Shown in pieces: positions 8,083 to 18,963 of a DNA stretch of 64,000 nt (its first letter is position 1; each line of letters begins with the position of its first letter). Position numbers and translations under genes: made by a program. The stretch is from Methanospirillum purgamenti (GTDB lineage Archaea; Halobacteriota; Methanomicrobia; Methanomicrobiales; Methanospirillaceae): assembly GCF_018502485.1 (NCBI RefSeq), contig NZ_CP075546.1, one strand, 5' to 3'. Under the pieces are notes generated by a model. It was given only the letters and a program-made list of their open reading frames with translations, was not told the DNA's origin and did no database searches.

Positions 8083-11000
8083 TTAAGAATCCATCCGATA
8101 TCCGTTTTGTGGCACCGAGATCTCAAACCGTGCCCCTTTGCCCTCTTCTCCAGTCTCTTGAATAGTCATTCCGGTAATTGATAAAATTTCTGCGGTGAGA
8201 AACAGCCCGAGTCCGGTATTTTTACCAAATCCACGATTGAATATCTTTTTCTTATCGGCAGCCGGAACACCACACCCATCATCTTCAAACACCAAACACC
8301 CGCCGTATTCGGTTTCTGTAAATGAAATCGTGATCTTTGTGACAGTTCCACCATGTCTCAGAGCATTTTCCAAGAGATTATAACATACTTTTGAAAACAT
8401 CGGATCGGTAAATATTTCCAGTGTTCCCGTGCTGACTTCAATCAGGACATTTGAAAAGATTTTGTTCTCTTTTTCCTTTTTGATTACCGACTCAACATGG
8501 CTCCATGTTGGGGCGGCAATACCCAGATCCTGGTAGTCCTTTGTGAAGAGAATCTGCCGGTGTATGGTATCAACCACTTTTCTGAGCAATTCAAGCCTTT
8601 CACGAGCAGGAGAATCCTGGGCCATTTCCTTATCAAGAAACTCTTCAACAAAAAAGAGAGCCTGAACCTGATTGAGGAGATCATGCCGGGTTACTGAGGA
8701 TAAGAGGTTTAATTTTTTATTTGCCTGAAGCAGGGCATCACTTAACCTGATAATTTCAGTAACATCATTTACAACGGTTAAAAGTGCTTCTGTTTCCTGG
8801 ATATAAATGATATCTGCTGCTAATATTCCGGTTAAAAGCATATTTGTTTTGGTTTTTATCATGACATGTTTGTTTCGAATACTTCCCATTTCTCTGATTT
8901 CATCCCAGATATTGCTTCTTTCATCAGAACGAACAAATATATCAAGATCCGATGACAACTTCCCAATCGTCTCCTCCCGTGTATATCCAAGAGTATCCAG
9001 AAATGTTTTATTTACGTCAATATACCTCCCTTCAACGGTGGATATTGCCATCAGGGATCCACTTGCCTCAAAGGCCTTTGAAAACTTCTCTTCAGACAGC
9101 GTTAATTCAGAGATATCTTTTGAGACGCCAAATAAAGCCGGATGACCATTCCAAACTCCCGAGACAACCCGTGTTTCAACCGGAATTAACATCCCATCCT
9201 TGGTTATCAGAGGGATTGGGCAGAAGTCACATGTTCCGGCTAACATCTCCTCAATAAGGTGCCTGGCATCATGGTGCCTGGATGAAGGATGAACCATAAG
9301 AATCGGCTGTCCAATCAATTCTTCCTGGGTATATTTCAGACGGCGGATAACGGTATCATTCACCTGGGCTATCAGTCCTTCCGGGGTTAAAACAAACAGA
9401 AAGTCATCTATGGTATTAAAAAAGGTCTGGAGATTGTTATCTCGGATCTCAACCTCTTCATCTGCTTTTTTTCTCCCAAAAGAAGCTCCGAGAAGTCCTG
9501 CAGCTGCTTCAAGTGTCTCAAGTTCAACCTGGCTCCATTCATGATCATGGACACAATCATCAAATCCGATAAATCCATGGAAATCATCGTGGGAGAAGAT
9601 GGGAACAACAGCAAGGGATTTTATCTCCTGTTCAACGAGAAGCTGCTGTTCTTCTGGTGGAAAATCCATAACCGTTCCTGAGATGGTTTCCCCGTTCATG
9701 AGAGCCAAAGCCCATCGTTCATATCCCTGATTTCTCCAGTCAAGATTCTGGAGAGCTGAATTATTCTTTTGGGTAGTAATTCCCTCATCGGTCCATTCAT
9801 ATTGGTAATGAATCAAGGATGCTCCATCCGGTCCATATGAATGAGTAAAAATATATGACCGTGAAACCTCCACAGCCTGCCCGATTTTTGAAAGCACATT
9901 CTCAATGGTGTCATCACGAAGAGACGACATGAGGTTCGTTGCTGCATAACTTATAGCATCAAGAATATTTTTCTTTCTGACCAACCGTGTTTCGGTAATT
10001 TTCCGGTCAGTAATATCCTGGGCAGCACCATAAATCAGGTTTCCTACAGGTGCTGACCGCCATTCAATCCAGCGGTAGGTTCCATCCCTGCATTGATACC
10101 GGTTAACAAAATTTATGACAGTATTTTGCTGTGCTAACTGGGATATCGCCTGATACGTGGATTCAAGATCCTCCGGATGAACATAATCCAGAAATTTTTT
10201 AGCCAACAGTTCATCCTTGCTCCATCCAAGAACATGTTCCCAGGCAGGATTAAGCCGGAGGAAATATCCGTCGGTGTTCGCAATACAGAGCATCTCAACG
10301 GTCACATGAAAGAACTGCTCGAGTTCTTCGGTTTTTTCTTTTAACTCATATAACAAATTCTTTTGATAGGTGATATCGCTATGAGTCCCGGCCATTTTAA
10401 TTGGATTGCCATTTGCATCCCATTCAGTAACTTTTCCCCGGTCATGAACATGAACAATTGATCCATCTTTGTGTTTCATTCTGAAAACAGTCTCATAGTA
10501 GTCAGTTTTTCCTGAAAAATGCTTTTGAATTGCCTCCTGAGCAACCGTTAGATCATCAGGATGAGTCAGCATCTCCCAGGTGTGAATGGTCGTAGGGGTC
10601 AGTTCTTCAAGGGTATATCCGACGATTTCAGCCCATCGGTCATTGAAAATGGTCGCGCCAGTTTGAATATCCCATTCCCAAATTCCTATTCTGGAACTTT
10701 CTATTGCAAGAATAAATTGCTCATGGGTTTTTCTCAGTTCTTCCTGAGCCAGATGACGGGCGGTGTGATCTGTCACCTGAACATAATATGCTGAAATCTG
10801 TCCGCCGGTTTGGATAAATGGAATGCAGGATATGTCAACAAAAAGAACAGGATTAGTAATATTTTGAGAAAAGGCATGAGAATCAGATTCATCAAGGACG
10901 ATTTTTTTCGAGTAGGTAATGGTCTCACCTGATTTCACCCGGTTTACTATATCATCTGGTATATTCAGGAGACCTGATATGAACTGCTCAGTGGATTTTG

Positions 11001-11133
11001 TAACTGATGCAATATTGAACAAGGCAAGAGCAGCAGGATTTATGTCAAGGATGTGATCATGGTCATTATAAATAATCGTCGCGAGTTCGCATTTTTCATA
11101 CAATTGTTTGAATATGGTATCATTCTCCTGCAT
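8083..11133 (-). CDS. Multi-PAS/GAF sensor histidine kinase
   Basis: 1016 residues, cytoplasmic, with no membrane span. Approximate order: PAS (8-128), PAS (130-262), PAS (263-385), GAF (390-560), PAS (565-690), PAS (690-805), dimerisation/phosphoacceptor region with TRHDLLNQ (His near residue 820), and an HATPase domain with NALRHGG, DDGCGVP and a GFGKNTGLGLF lid. The RHDxxNQ type of phosphoacceptor is shared with the kinases at 13706 and 16283. It probably senses redox state or small ligands through PAS/GAF pockets. No receiver domain is attached and no response regulator lies next to it. It is divergent from moeA. Confidence 0.92.
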   Translation of the reverse strand: MQENDTIFKQLYEKCELATIIYNDHDHILDINPAALALFNIASVTKSTEQFISGLLNIPDDIVNRVKSGETITYSKKIVLDESDSHAFSQNITNPVLFVDISCIPFIQTGGQISAYYVQVTDHTARHLAQEELRKTHEQFILAIESSRIGIWEWDIQTGATIFNDRWAEIVGYTLEELTPTTIHTWEMLTHPDDLTVAQEAIQKHFSGKTDYYETVFRMKHKDGSIVHVHDRGKVTEWDANGNPIKMAGTHSDITYQKNLLYELKEKTEELEQFFHVTVEMLCIANTDGYFLRLNPAWEHVLGWSKDELLAKKFLDYVHPEDLESTYQAISQLAQQNTVINFVNRYQCRDGTYRWIEWRSAPVGNLIYGAAQDITDRKITETRLVRKKNILDAISYAATNLMSSLRDDTIENVLSKIGQAVEVSRSYIFTHSYGPDGASLIHYQYEWTDEGITTQKNNSALQNLDWRNQGYERWALALMNGETISGTVMDFPPEEQQLLVEQEIKSLAVVPIFSHDDFHGFIGFDDCVHDHEWSQVELETLEAAAGLLGASFGRKKADEEVEIRDNNLQTFFNTIDDFLFVLTPEGLIAQVNDTVIRRLKYTQEELIGQPILMVHPSSRHHDARHLIEEMLAGTCDFCPIPLITKDGMLIPVETRVVSGVWNGHPALFGVSKDISELTLSEEKFSKAFEASGSLMAISTVEGRYIDVNKTFLDTLGYTREETIGKLSSDLDIFVRSDERSNIWDEIREMGSIRNKHVMIKTKTNMLLTGILAADIIYIQETEALLTVVNDVTEIIRLSDALLQANKKLNLLSSVTRHDLLNQVQALFFVEEFLDKEMAQDSPARERLELLRKVVDTIHRQILFTKDYQDLGIAAPTWSHVESVIKKEKENKIFSNVLIEVSTGTLEIFTDPMFSKVCYNLLENALRHGGTVTKITISFTETEYGGCLVFEDDGCGVPAADKKKIFNRGFGKNTGLGLFLTAEILSITGMTIQETGEEGKGARFEISVPQNGYRMDS

Positions 11134-11339
11134 ACAATCACTCTATTGATTCTGACGTCTCTGATGTATCTGTTCCTTGATATCTTTGTTCACCATAGGG
11201 ATGAAACAGATAATAAATGATCCTTTCACGACCGATACTTGGTAAAGTAATAGTTACTTTTTTATGCTTGTCAACCGATAAAGTAGAACCTCCAGAAATG
11301 ATTCCACCATTATCTTTCCACTATGGTTCGCTTATTTCC

Positions 11340-12473
11340 ATGAAAGAAGCTCAAAAGACCATATTATCATCTTTTCACCATGTATCCCAGACGAAAATTA
11401 TCCCCGTAAAGGATGCCAAGGGGCATGTCCTGGCTGAATCAGTGCTTTCACAACGAACAATACCGCCCGTACCACTTGCCGGGATCGATGGAATTGCAGT
11501 CAGGAGTAAACAGACAAAGGGGGCATCACCTGAAGATCCACGAGAAATTGAATATGTCAGGGTGAATGTTGGTCTTCCCATGCCTGAAGGATTTGATGCT
11601 GTGGTCACGGAAGATGTTATCCAGATGAGCGGCCCGGACCGTGGGTATATCCTGACCCCGGTTGCACCCCATCTTCAGGTTATTAAAAAAGGGGCTGAAG
11701 TAACAAAAGGACAGGTAGTCATTCAATCAGATCAGCGACTCATCCCCTATGATATCGCAACACTCTCACATTTTGGGATTCGGAATGTTAAAGTTAAAAA
11801 GTGGAAAATAGGCCTTATCGCAACCGGCGATGAGATTGTTCCCCTGAAAAAAGATCCGCTTCCGGGACAGATTGCAGATACAAATACTATTATGATCTCT
11901 GAATATCTTCGGGACTTTCAGGTATTGACCGATCTGTATCCGATCATTCCTGATGATCCAGATCTGATTGCCGCACAGATCAGTACTGCATGTGACAATA
12001 GCGATATGGTGTTGATTTTTGGTGGATCATCAAAAGGATCGAAGGATTGCACATTTGATGCCATAAAAAAGAGCGGTTCGGTGCTTTTTCACGGAGTAGC
12101 AATGCATCCCGGAACAACGGTCTCTTGTGGTATTGTCAGTGAAAAACCAGTCTTTGGTATGCCAGGGCAGGCGATAGCCAGTTTAATCACCTTTTTTAAC
12201 CTGGTGCTTCCCCTGCTAAAATCCTGGGATGTTCCAATACCTGGGAAGAAACATGTTTTTGGGGAGATAACTGAGGATATTCTACCCTGTAACCAGTTTG
12301 ACCTGTTTCATCTGATAACCACCCGGTATACCGATGGAAAAATACGTATTATACCAATTCCATGGGAATTCGGCCACATGACCGGGATGGCAGCAGATGG
12401 GATTCTTCATCTCCCCCAATGGAGTAATGGATTTCGAAAGGGGGAGATGGTGCAGGTGTTATTACTCAGGTAA
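11340..12473 (+). CDS. moeA: MoeA-type molybdenum insertion enzyme
   Basis: MoeA inserts molybdate or tungstate into adenylylated pterin to finish Moco/Wco. Domain order is kept: an N-terminal MKEAQKTILSSF helix; PLAGIDGIAV in place of SAMDGYAV (lid domain with its Asp); GLIATGDEIVP; GGSSKGSKDCTFDAI, the binding loop (usually GGxSxGxxD); HGVAMHPGTT; GMPGQAIASL; and a C-terminal beta domain. About 377 residues from the ATG at 11340, which matches the usual family start. The frame also allows ATG 11298 and 11217. Several motif residues deviate from consensus, so a tungsten-selective or specialised MoeA is possible. A second, reduced MoeA lies at 49021. Confidence 0.85.
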   Translation: MKEAQKTILSSFHHVSQTKIIPVKDAKGHVLAESVLSQRTIPPVPLAGIDGIAVRSKQTKGASPEDPREIEYVRVNVGLPMPEGFDAVVTEDVIQMSGPDRGYILTPVAPHLQVIKKGAEVTKGQVVIQSDQRLIPYDIATLSHFGIRNVKVKKWKIGLIATGDEIVPLKKDPLPGQIADTNTIMISEYLRDFQVLTDLYPIIPDDPDLIAAQISTACDNSDMVLIFGGSSKGSKDCTFDAIKKSGSVLFHGVAMHPGTTVSCGIVSEKPVFGMPGQAIASLITFFNLVLPLLKSWDVPIPGKKHVFGEITEDILPCNQFDLFHLITTRYTDGKIRIIPIPWEFGHMTGMAADGILHLPQWSNGFRKGEMVQVLLLR

Positions 12474-12569
12474 CCAAAAACCATTATATCAATCCATCAG
12501 TTCTATTGGTGATTGAAAGATCTGACCGAGCCCTTAAATCAGTGATACATCCTAATCCTTGAGAATACT

Positions 12570-12935
12570 ATGAATGATAAGAACGAGGAAAACGCCCATA
12601 GAACCCGATGGCGGGAGTTGTCTCAAAACCTGACTGAACGCGAGATATTGTATTACGTATCAGGTTCACCGGATGGAGTCAGAGAACAGGCAATAAAGAC
12701 CTTCATGAAAGATGTGTTCAAATATTCATTTCATGGTTCTGTCGAGACACATCTGAAAGCATTAGAATCAAAGGATCTTGTAACCAAAGAATCTCCCCGG
12801 AGAGGGACTCCCTTATGGCATGCGAATCATTCAGAAGTAATGGCTCTGATTCAGAAGGAACTTGAAGAGATGAAGATTCGGGAAGATAAACTGAAGGACT
12901 TACTGGCATACCTGAAAGAAATATATGCTGATTAA
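12570..12935 (+). CDS. Winged-helix-like small protein, possible transcription regulator
   Basis: 121 residues. The middle (about residues 50-95) looks like a winged helix: SVETHLKALESKDLVTKESPRRGTPLWHAN gives a recognition helix followed by a beta wing. The C-terminus is a charged helix (IQKELEEMKIREDKLKDLL) that could dimerise. No ligand domain is seen. It stands alone between moeA and a secreted-protein gene. The regulator role is inference. Confidence 0.55.
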   Translation: MNDKNEENAHRTRWRELSQNLTEREILYYVSGSPDGVREQAIKTFMKDVFKYSFHGSVETHLKALESKDLVTKESPRRGTPLWHANHSEVMALIQKELEEMKIREDKLKDLLAYLKEIYAD

Positions 12936-13185
12936 TGTACTTACCAGCTAATTTTTGCATATCAGATAAGGAACACTTGAAACCATAGTTAAAAAACTCC
13001 ATAGTATGGAAAATTTCTGGAGTCTGGGAAAAAATTAATCCAAACAGATCTCCGATTGTCGTTGATTATTCTCCATGAAAACTTTCATTCTTCCACTCTT
13101 TTTGGATTCACGATATCAAAATTCATACCAAATTCTTCATATTATATGGAAATTATTATCAGGTTTTGTGATGTGATTATATCTT

Positions 13186-13593
13186 ATGAAAGGATTTCTG
13201 GCTTTCTTGCTTGTATGTGTATTTGTGGGTATGGCTGGTATTTCTACTGCAGATATTCCAGATCTTGTTGGGAACTGGACAGGACCATATGTGGAATACA
13301 ATGCTGGTCAGGGATTTTCTGAACAGGAAGAGGGGGTTTACTTCATAAACATTACTGAGCAGCAGGATCGGATAATTGTCGGATATTCTTCGTATTCCAA
13401 AAGTGATGGTACAGAGGAACGGGTGGATCTTGCAGGAGTAGTGAGTGCTGATGGGACTGAAATATCTCTCGCAGAACAGAATAACGGGTATTCAACCGGG
13501 AAGATAATCAGTGCTGACGAATTCGAACTTACTTATCTTTCAGATAAAGATCCAATCAGTGTCGCAATTGACCGGTTCTTCCGGATAAATTAA
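13186..13593 (+). CDS. Small exported protein of unknown function
   Basis: 135 residues with a signal peptide (MKGFLAFLLVCVFVGMAGISTA, probable cut before DIPDL). The mature ~113 residues begin DLVGNWTGPYVEY and consist of short beta strands, resembling small lipocalin-like or beta-barrel proteins whose first strand carries G-x-W. No Cys remains after the signal. It precedes a membrane kinase gene by 112 bases and may share its sensory context. Function unknown. Confidence 0.65.
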   Translation: MKGFLAFLLVCVFVGMAGISTADIPDLVGNWTGPYVEYNAGQGFSEQEEGVYFINITEQQDRIIVGYSSYSKSDGTEERVDLAGVVSADGTEISLAEQNNGYSTGKIISADEFELTYLSDKDPISVAIDRFFRIN

Positions 13594-13705
13594 TTTTTTC
13601 AGAGAATTCGTCATATAAATGACACCTCTTCTATTTACATGACGCCTTACCTCTTTTTATAGTATGACTGAATAAAGATCCTTCAGATACTCCGTTCCTG
13701 TCCGG

Positions 13706-15850
13706 ATGGATCTCTGGTATATATTATCGGGTCAGGAAATTACCGAACCATCGATCATGGTGAGCCTGATATTTTCCCTCCTGCTTGTCGCATCAGCGGT
13801 GTTCATGTTGGGATTTGGGTTGTACAGCAGACGTTATGGAACCAATCCTGCAACCGTACCCTACCAGCTGCTTATGTATTTTGCAGCCGGATGGTCCTTG
13901 ACATATGCCTTGGAACTCTCTTCACCTACTCTTCCAGTAAAGATCTTCTGGCACAATGTCAAATTTATTTTCCTTCCATTTCTTTCAGTTTTTGAATTGT
14001 GGCTGGTTCTTACGTTTCTTCGGCGTGAAAACTGGGTTTCAGGATGGAGGTTTGGTCTTCTCTGTATTATTCCATCTCTTGCTACCCTTCTGGCTCTTTC
14101 AAGTCCGCTTCATTCGTTTTTCCGGTATAACTTTGAACTCATTCAGGCCGGAGAATTTTCTGTCCTGAAGTACATTCCAGGTCCATTTCTTCAGATATAT
14201 CTGATTTATTCCTACATTCTCATTTTCCTGGCATTTTTTCTGCTGGTGTTTATCAGGGATGAAACTCACAGGATCTATCTGAAACAACGAATTATGTTAG
14301 CCCTTGCCTTATTTTTGCCAGTTATAATTGCATTTTCATATGATGTAGGGCTGACGTTCATTCCCGGCGTCAATCCTGCCCCGGCATTCTTCTGGGTTAT
14401 GGGTATTCTCTACAGCATTGCTTTATTCAGATACAAATTATTTGACATTATTCCAATTGCCCGGAGCACGGTTATTGATGGGATGGGAATGCCCATGATT
14501 GTTCTGAATAATGAAGAGAAGATAGTGGATATTAATCCCGCAGCTGCCAGCCTGCTTGATATATCAAAATCAACCCTAGGAAAATCACTGAAAACCTGTG
14601 CTTCCACCTGGCCGGAACTTGTGAGTTTTGCATCCAGTCAATTCCGTGGCAGACAGGAGATCATTCGAAAAGGTGAGGAACAGGATTTCTTTTACGAAGC
14701 CAGAATGGATACCATATACTCTGATTCCAGTGAGGAAGAAGGCAAAGTTATCCTTTTAACCGATATAACCCTGCAGAAGAATCTGGAAGAAGAACTAAGA
14801 GAGAGTGAACGCCGGTGGAAAAGTCTTATTGATGGTGCTCCGTTTCCGATTGTTATCATCCGTTCTTCTGACAATATTATTCTGCTTGTAAATTACCGGA
14901 CCGTTGAACAGTTTCAGATTCCTGCGGGGGAATTGATTGGGAGTCCTTCTGACCGTTTTTATGGGGATATTTCTATCCGGAACATGATAACTGAGCAACT
15001 GAAGATGAAGAGTCATGTCGATGATGTTCTGATGGAGATGAAAACTCATGACGGGAGAATGCTTTGGGTATATGCTTCGGTCAGGATGATAACCTACCTG
15101 GGGAATGATGCATATTTTGTGTCATTTGCTGATATTACCCAGAGAAAGATGCTTGAAGATACACTCATGCAGAAGAATGCTGATCTTGAGATGATATCCC
15201 ATTCTCTTGAAACGACGAATAAAAAATTGAATCTGCTCTCAAGCATTACGAGGCACGACATTCTCAATCAGGTGCAGATTATTTTATTCTTAACAGATAT
15301 GTCTTATCCGTTGTCAGATGAAGAGATTAAACAGAATATGGCCATGATTCTGGAAGCTGGAAAGGGTGTTCAGGAACTGATTGAGTTTACTGCCGAGTAC
15401 CAGTCACTTGGACAGACAAAACCAGGATGGCAGGATATTTCAGAGATATGTGCCGATCCTCTGATTATTCGGATGATATCGGGTATTTCCTATCGTATTC
15501 CTGATGTTCAAATCCTTATTTTTGCTGATCCCTTACTGAAAAAGGTTTTTTTCAACCTGGTAGAGAATTCTATTCGGCATGGGAAGACCGTTCAATCCAT
15601 CTCTGTCTCCTTTGAAAAGAAGAATGATGAATTCTTACTGATTTATGAGGATGACGGCTGTGGTGTTCCCAACGAGGAGAAAGAGAAGATATTTACCCGG
15701 GGTTTTGGGAAGAATACCGGCCTTGGATTATTCTTTATCAGGGAGATCCTGGATATCACCGGCCTTTCTATCAGAGAATGTGGAATTCCCGGAGAGGGTG
15801 TCAGGTTTGAGATCAGTATTCCAGAAGGGAAGTATAAGATTGATGGGTAG
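13706..15850 (+). CDS. Membrane sensor histidine kinase with 7TM input domain
   Basis: 714 residues. The N-terminal ~245 residues hold about seven hydrophobic spans of the 7TM histidine-kinase input type. Two PAS domains follow (about 250-355 and 365-480), then a phosphoacceptor region with SITRHDILNQ and an HATPase domain with NSIRHGK, DDGCGVP and GFGKNTGLGLF. The signal probably enters within the membrane or at its outer face. The catalytic half closely resembles that of the kinase at 8083, pointing to paralogy. No response regulator is adjacent on the same transcript, although the next gene begins with a receiver domain. Confidence 0.92.
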   Translation: MDLWYILSGQEITEPSIMVSLIFSLLLVASAVFMLGFGLYSRRYGTNPATVPYQLLMYFAAGWSLTYALELSSPTLPVKIFWHNVKFIFLPFLSVFELWLVLTFLRRENWVSGWRFGLLCIIPSLATLLALSSPLHSFFRYNFELIQAGEFSVLKYIPGPFLQIYLIYSYILIFLAFFLLVFIRDETHRIYLKQRIMLALALFLPVIIAFSYDVGLTFIPGVNPAPAFFWVMGILYSIALFRYKLFDIIPIARSTVIDGMGMPMIVLNNEEKIVDINPAAASLLDISKSTLGKSLKTCASTWPELVSFASSQFRGRQEIIRKGEEQDFFYEARMDTIYSDSSEEEGKVILLTDITLQKNLEEELRESERRWKSLIDGAPFPIVIIRSSDNIILLVNYRTVEQFQIPAGELIGSPSDRFYGDISIRNMITEQLKMKSHVDDVLMEMKTHDGRMLWVYASVRMITYLGNDAYFVSFADITQRKMLEDTLMQKNADLEMISHSLETTNKKLNLLSSITRHDILNQVQIILFLTDMSYPLSDEEIKQNMAMILEAGKGVQELIEFTAEYQSLGQTKPGWQDISEICADPLIIRMISGISYRIPDVQILIFADPLLKKVFFNLVENSIRHGKTVQSISVSFEKKNDEFLLIYEDDGCGVPNEEKEKIFTRGFGKNTGLGLFFIREILDITGLSIRECGIPGEGVRFEISIPEGKYKIDG

Positions 15851-16282
15851 AAAGGCTGGTGAGTTTCGTGCCTTGTCCGTGTGACTCATAACCAGAACAG
15901 ACCCAATTCTCACCTTCCTTCTGACACTCACCAGGCATGGTCAGGTTGCTCAGGACAGGATCATTATGAAGGAGAGAATCATCTCAAAATAGTACAATAA
16001 TCCGGCAAATTTGCTGAAGCGGTGAAGATCTTTAACTCAAATCTCATATCAAGAAAATTGAAACATGGGCCGATACCATTGGTGGTCTTGCATAAATCCT
16101 CCTTTTTTTGGAAGATGTGACAAACCCTGAATTTCTTCGTCGACTTTGGATTACCGGGTATAGTTACGACGAATGTTCCTCTTAAATAATCGTTGAATTT
16201 TTTTACATGAAGAATATATTACAAAAAGATTATCCCTGGTACATCCAATAGTGAATCACTGAATACTACCCGACCTTCTATC
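15851..16282. other. Non-coding gap between two sensor kinase genes
   Basis: About 430 bases without a supported gene. The last 100 bases are AT-rich and probably carry the promoter of the next gene. A short open stretch ending near 16093 is too short to call. Confidence 0.45.
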
Positions 16283-18451
16283 ATGATATCTATCCTCTAT
16301 GTCGATGATGAAACATCCTTTTTGCACCTCGTGAAAGGATTTTTGGAAATGAAGGGTGTTTTTACCGTAGATACTGCAATTTCTGCTAAATCAGCCCTTG
16401 AAATGGCACAGTTTCATCCATATGAAGTAATTGTATCAGATTATGAAATGCCCGGAATGAACGGGATTGAATTACTCAAAAACCTCCGGCAAACGGGAAA
16501 TGAAATTCCATTCATTCTTTTTACAGGACGAGGGAGGGAAGAAGTGGTAATCCAGGCTCTCAATGAAGGAGCGGATTACTATCTTCAAAAAGACGGGGAT
16601 CCCGTACCACTCTTTGCTGAATTGTCTCATAAAATAATGCATGCTGTTGAGAAAAAACAGGCAAAAATCGCCCTGAAACATTCTGAAGAACAGGCTCAGG
16701 TTCTCATTGACCACATCCAGGATGGAGCATTCCTGGCCCAGGATGGGATTCTTCTTTTGTCCAATGAAGTACAGGCAACCATGCTTGGGTATCAGAAAAA
16801 TGAGGTAATGGGAATGCCCATTTCTGAACTGATTGCCCCTGAAGATCAGGAAAGGGTCATAAAAAGGCATTTCGACCGTCTTGCCGGAGAGATTCTCCCA
16901 GAGTCATATGAATTCAACCTGCTTCATAAGGACAGAACTACCCGCATCCCGGTCAGAATGTCAGTTGGGATCGGAACATATCAGGGTCGTCCTGCAGTTA
17001 TCGGAACTTTGCATAACGTAGCAAAAGAACGGGAACAGGAATCTGCGTTGGAAAAGAGTGAAGCAAAGTACCGTACGATCTACAATAATGCAAGCATAGG
17101 CCTCTTTACATCCTCACTTGATGGTAGGTTCCTTGGTGCAAATCCATATGCTGTAAAGTATCTTGGATATGATTCAGAGGAGGATTTTATCAATTCAATC
17201 ACAGACATTGGCTCAAGATATGTTGATACCAGAGATCGGGATAAAGTTCTTCAAATGCTTACATCACAAGGATATATCAATAATTTTGAAACGCGATTTT
17301 ACCGAAAGGATGGCAGGATTATATGGGGTTTAATTAGTGCAAAAATAGCCAGAGAGGAAGATGGTACAGTTGTTGTAGAGGGAATCTGTCAGGATATTAC
17401 ATCCAGGAAAGAAGCAGAAATTGCACTCCAGGAGAGTGAAAAAAGACTCAAGTGGGTATATGATTCCGGATTATTAGGAGTGATGTTCTGGAATCTTGAC
17501 GGACAAATAACCGATGCAAATGATACATTTCTAAATATGTTAGGATATTCACAGGGAGATCTGAAAGAAGGTCGTATTAATGGATTTAATCTGACACCTC
17601 CGGAATATGCCTCGGTTGATAAATCAGCCATAGAAGAACTTCTTGAGACTGGGATTCATAAAAAACCATATGAGAAGGAATACATCAGAAAAGACGGGAC
17701 ACGGATTCCGGTTTTCCTGGCAGGTACCATGTTGGATGAGAAACGAACCCATGGTGTCGGATTTGTATTAGATATTACCGAACGAAAAAAAGTTGAAGAT
17801 CTCCTTTACAAAGCAAATAAAATGCTTACCCTGATGACAGATTTCACCCGTCATGATCTGAATAATCAACTGGCTCTCATATATGGAAACCTTGAACTTG
17901 CAGAATTACACACAGAAAGTCCATCATTGCATGAGTTCTTACAAAAGATCAGATTTGCAGCAGATACAATGAAAGAACAGATAACATTTACCAAAGTCTT
18001 CCAGGATGTAGGAAGTCAGATGCCACAATGGCAAAAATTGGTAGATATATTGCCATATTCGATGATTCCACCATATGTCACAATACACAACACCACCCCC
18101 AATATTGAACTATTTGCAGATCCGATGCTTGAAAAGGTTTTTTTCAATCTCCTTGATAATTCTCTCAGGCATGGTACTCATGTCCGAACCATCACGGTAT
18201 CTTCAATAGAATCAGAAAATGCACTCACCATTCTCTGGGAAGATGATGGTATTGGTATTTCTTTGGATAAAAAAGAAAAAATTTTCATCCGTGGATTTGG
18301 AGAAAATACCGGACTCGGGTTATTTCTCGTTCGTGAAATTCTTGCTCAAACCAGTATTACAATCCATGAAACCGGAGAGCCAGGAAAAGGAGCACGATTC
18401 GAAATTATGGTGCCATGGGGAGGGTATCGAATATTTCCCGGATCCAAATAG
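16283..18451 (+). CDS. Hybrid receiver-PAS histidine kinase
   Basis: 722 residues, soluble. An N-terminal receiver domain (1-125) has YVDDE at the start, the phosphoacceptor Asp in VIVSDYEMPGMNG (near residue 53), T in LFTGRG and K in YLQKDGDP. Three PAS domains follow (about 135-250, 255-380 and 385-505), then a phosphoacceptor region with DFTRHDLNNQ and an HATPase domain with NSLRHGT, DDGIGIS and GFGENTGLGLF. A receiver placed before the sensors suggests that phosphorylation by another kinase modulates this one. The same head (receiver, then FTGRGREEV) occurs in the gene at 32410. Confidence 0.92.
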   Translation: MISILYVDDETSFLHLVKGFLEMKGVFTVDTAISAKSALEMAQFHPYEVIVSDYEMPGMNGIELLKNLRQTGNEIPFILFTGRGREEVVIQALNEGADYYLQKDGDPVPLFAELSHKIMHAVEKKQAKIALKHSEEQAQVLIDHIQDGAFLAQDGILLLSNEVQATMLGYQKNEVMGMPISELIAPEDQERVIKRHFDRLAGEILPESYEFNLLHKDRTTRIPVRMSVGIGTYQGRPAVIGTLHNVAKEREQESALEKSEAKYRTIYNNASIGLFTSSLDGRFLGANPYAVKYLGYDSEEDFINSITDIGSRYVDTRDRDKVLQMLTSQGYINNFETRFYRKDGRIIWGLISAKIAREEDGTVVVEGICQDITSRKEAEIALQESEKRLKWVYDSGLLGVMFWNLDGQITDANDTFLNMLGYSQGDLKEGRINGFNLTPPEYASVDKSAIEELLETGIHKKPYEKEYIRKDGTRIPVFLAGTMLDEKRTHGVGFVLDITERKKVEDLLYKANKMLTLMTDFTRHDLNNQLALIYGNLELAELHTESPSLHEFLQKIRFAADTMKEQITFTKVFQDVGSQMPQWQKLVDILPYSMIPPYVTIHNTTPNIELFADPMLEKVFFNLLDNSLRHGTHVRTITVSSIESENALTILWEDDGIGISLDKKEKIFIRGFGENTGLGLFLVREILAQTSITIHETGEPGKGARFEIMVPWGGYRIFPGSK

Positions 18452-18495
18452 TACTTCTATCTTATGAAAACTACTCGAATTTTCTGAGTATGAGA

Positions 18496-18963
18496 TTAAT
18501 CCCGGACAATAAATCCAGCAGTCCGAATAATCTCACACATCTTTTTGTCCCAGAGAACATCATCAGTTTCAGAAAAATTTCGCACCTTTTCATCCCAGAT
18601 CTGTTGAAGGCCCGGATTTTCTGCATGCAGGTGACGGGATCCCATAACTCTTCCTGCCCGATTCCCCTGTGGATCAAGAATTAAAAATCTCCAGCATCCA
18701 TATTCTCTACATACATCCGGGCGGGTCAGATGGACCGTACAATACCAGAGATTCGTATCCCTTCCTTTGCGAAAGAACGGACAAGCTTCAGGAAGGTCAG
18801 TAAATACACTCTTGTCATCATAAAGAGGGCGAAGACCTTCGGTGACTTCAACCAGGTACCGTTCTCCGGTGTATTCATTCCGGACCTGAAAGGTATATTC
18901 GGATATCTCTTTTTCAATAGCCCACATCAGACCAAGATGACCACAGCACTCCCCACATTGCAT
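18496..18963 (-). CDS. YkgJ-family cysteine cluster protein
   Basis: 155 residues with N-terminal QCGECC and later CPFF, WYCTVH and CREYGC, the Cys pattern of the YkgJ/CxxCxxCC family, thought to bind zinc or an Fe-S cluster. The frame is open for nine codons upstream of the ATG (reading WGNILAFEC), back to a stop at 18991-18993. With them the full F-x-C-x-x-C-G-x-C-C motif would be restored, so the real start may be a non-ATG codon such as CTG or ATT at 18976-18981. The role is unknown. It is convergent with the kinase gene before it. Confidence 0.75.
   Translation of the reverse strand: MQCGECCGHLGLMWAIEKEISEYTFQVRNEYTGERYLVEVTEGLRPLYDDKSVFTDLPEACPFFRKGRDTNLWYCTVHLTRPDVCREYGCWRFLILDPQGNRAGRVMGSRHLHAENPGLQQIWDEKVRNFSETDDVLWDKKMCEIIRTAGFIVRD

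Noticed and set aside
16020..16093. Short open stretch ending WADTIGGLA between two kinases
   Set aside because: Too short, no start signal, and no similarity I can name.
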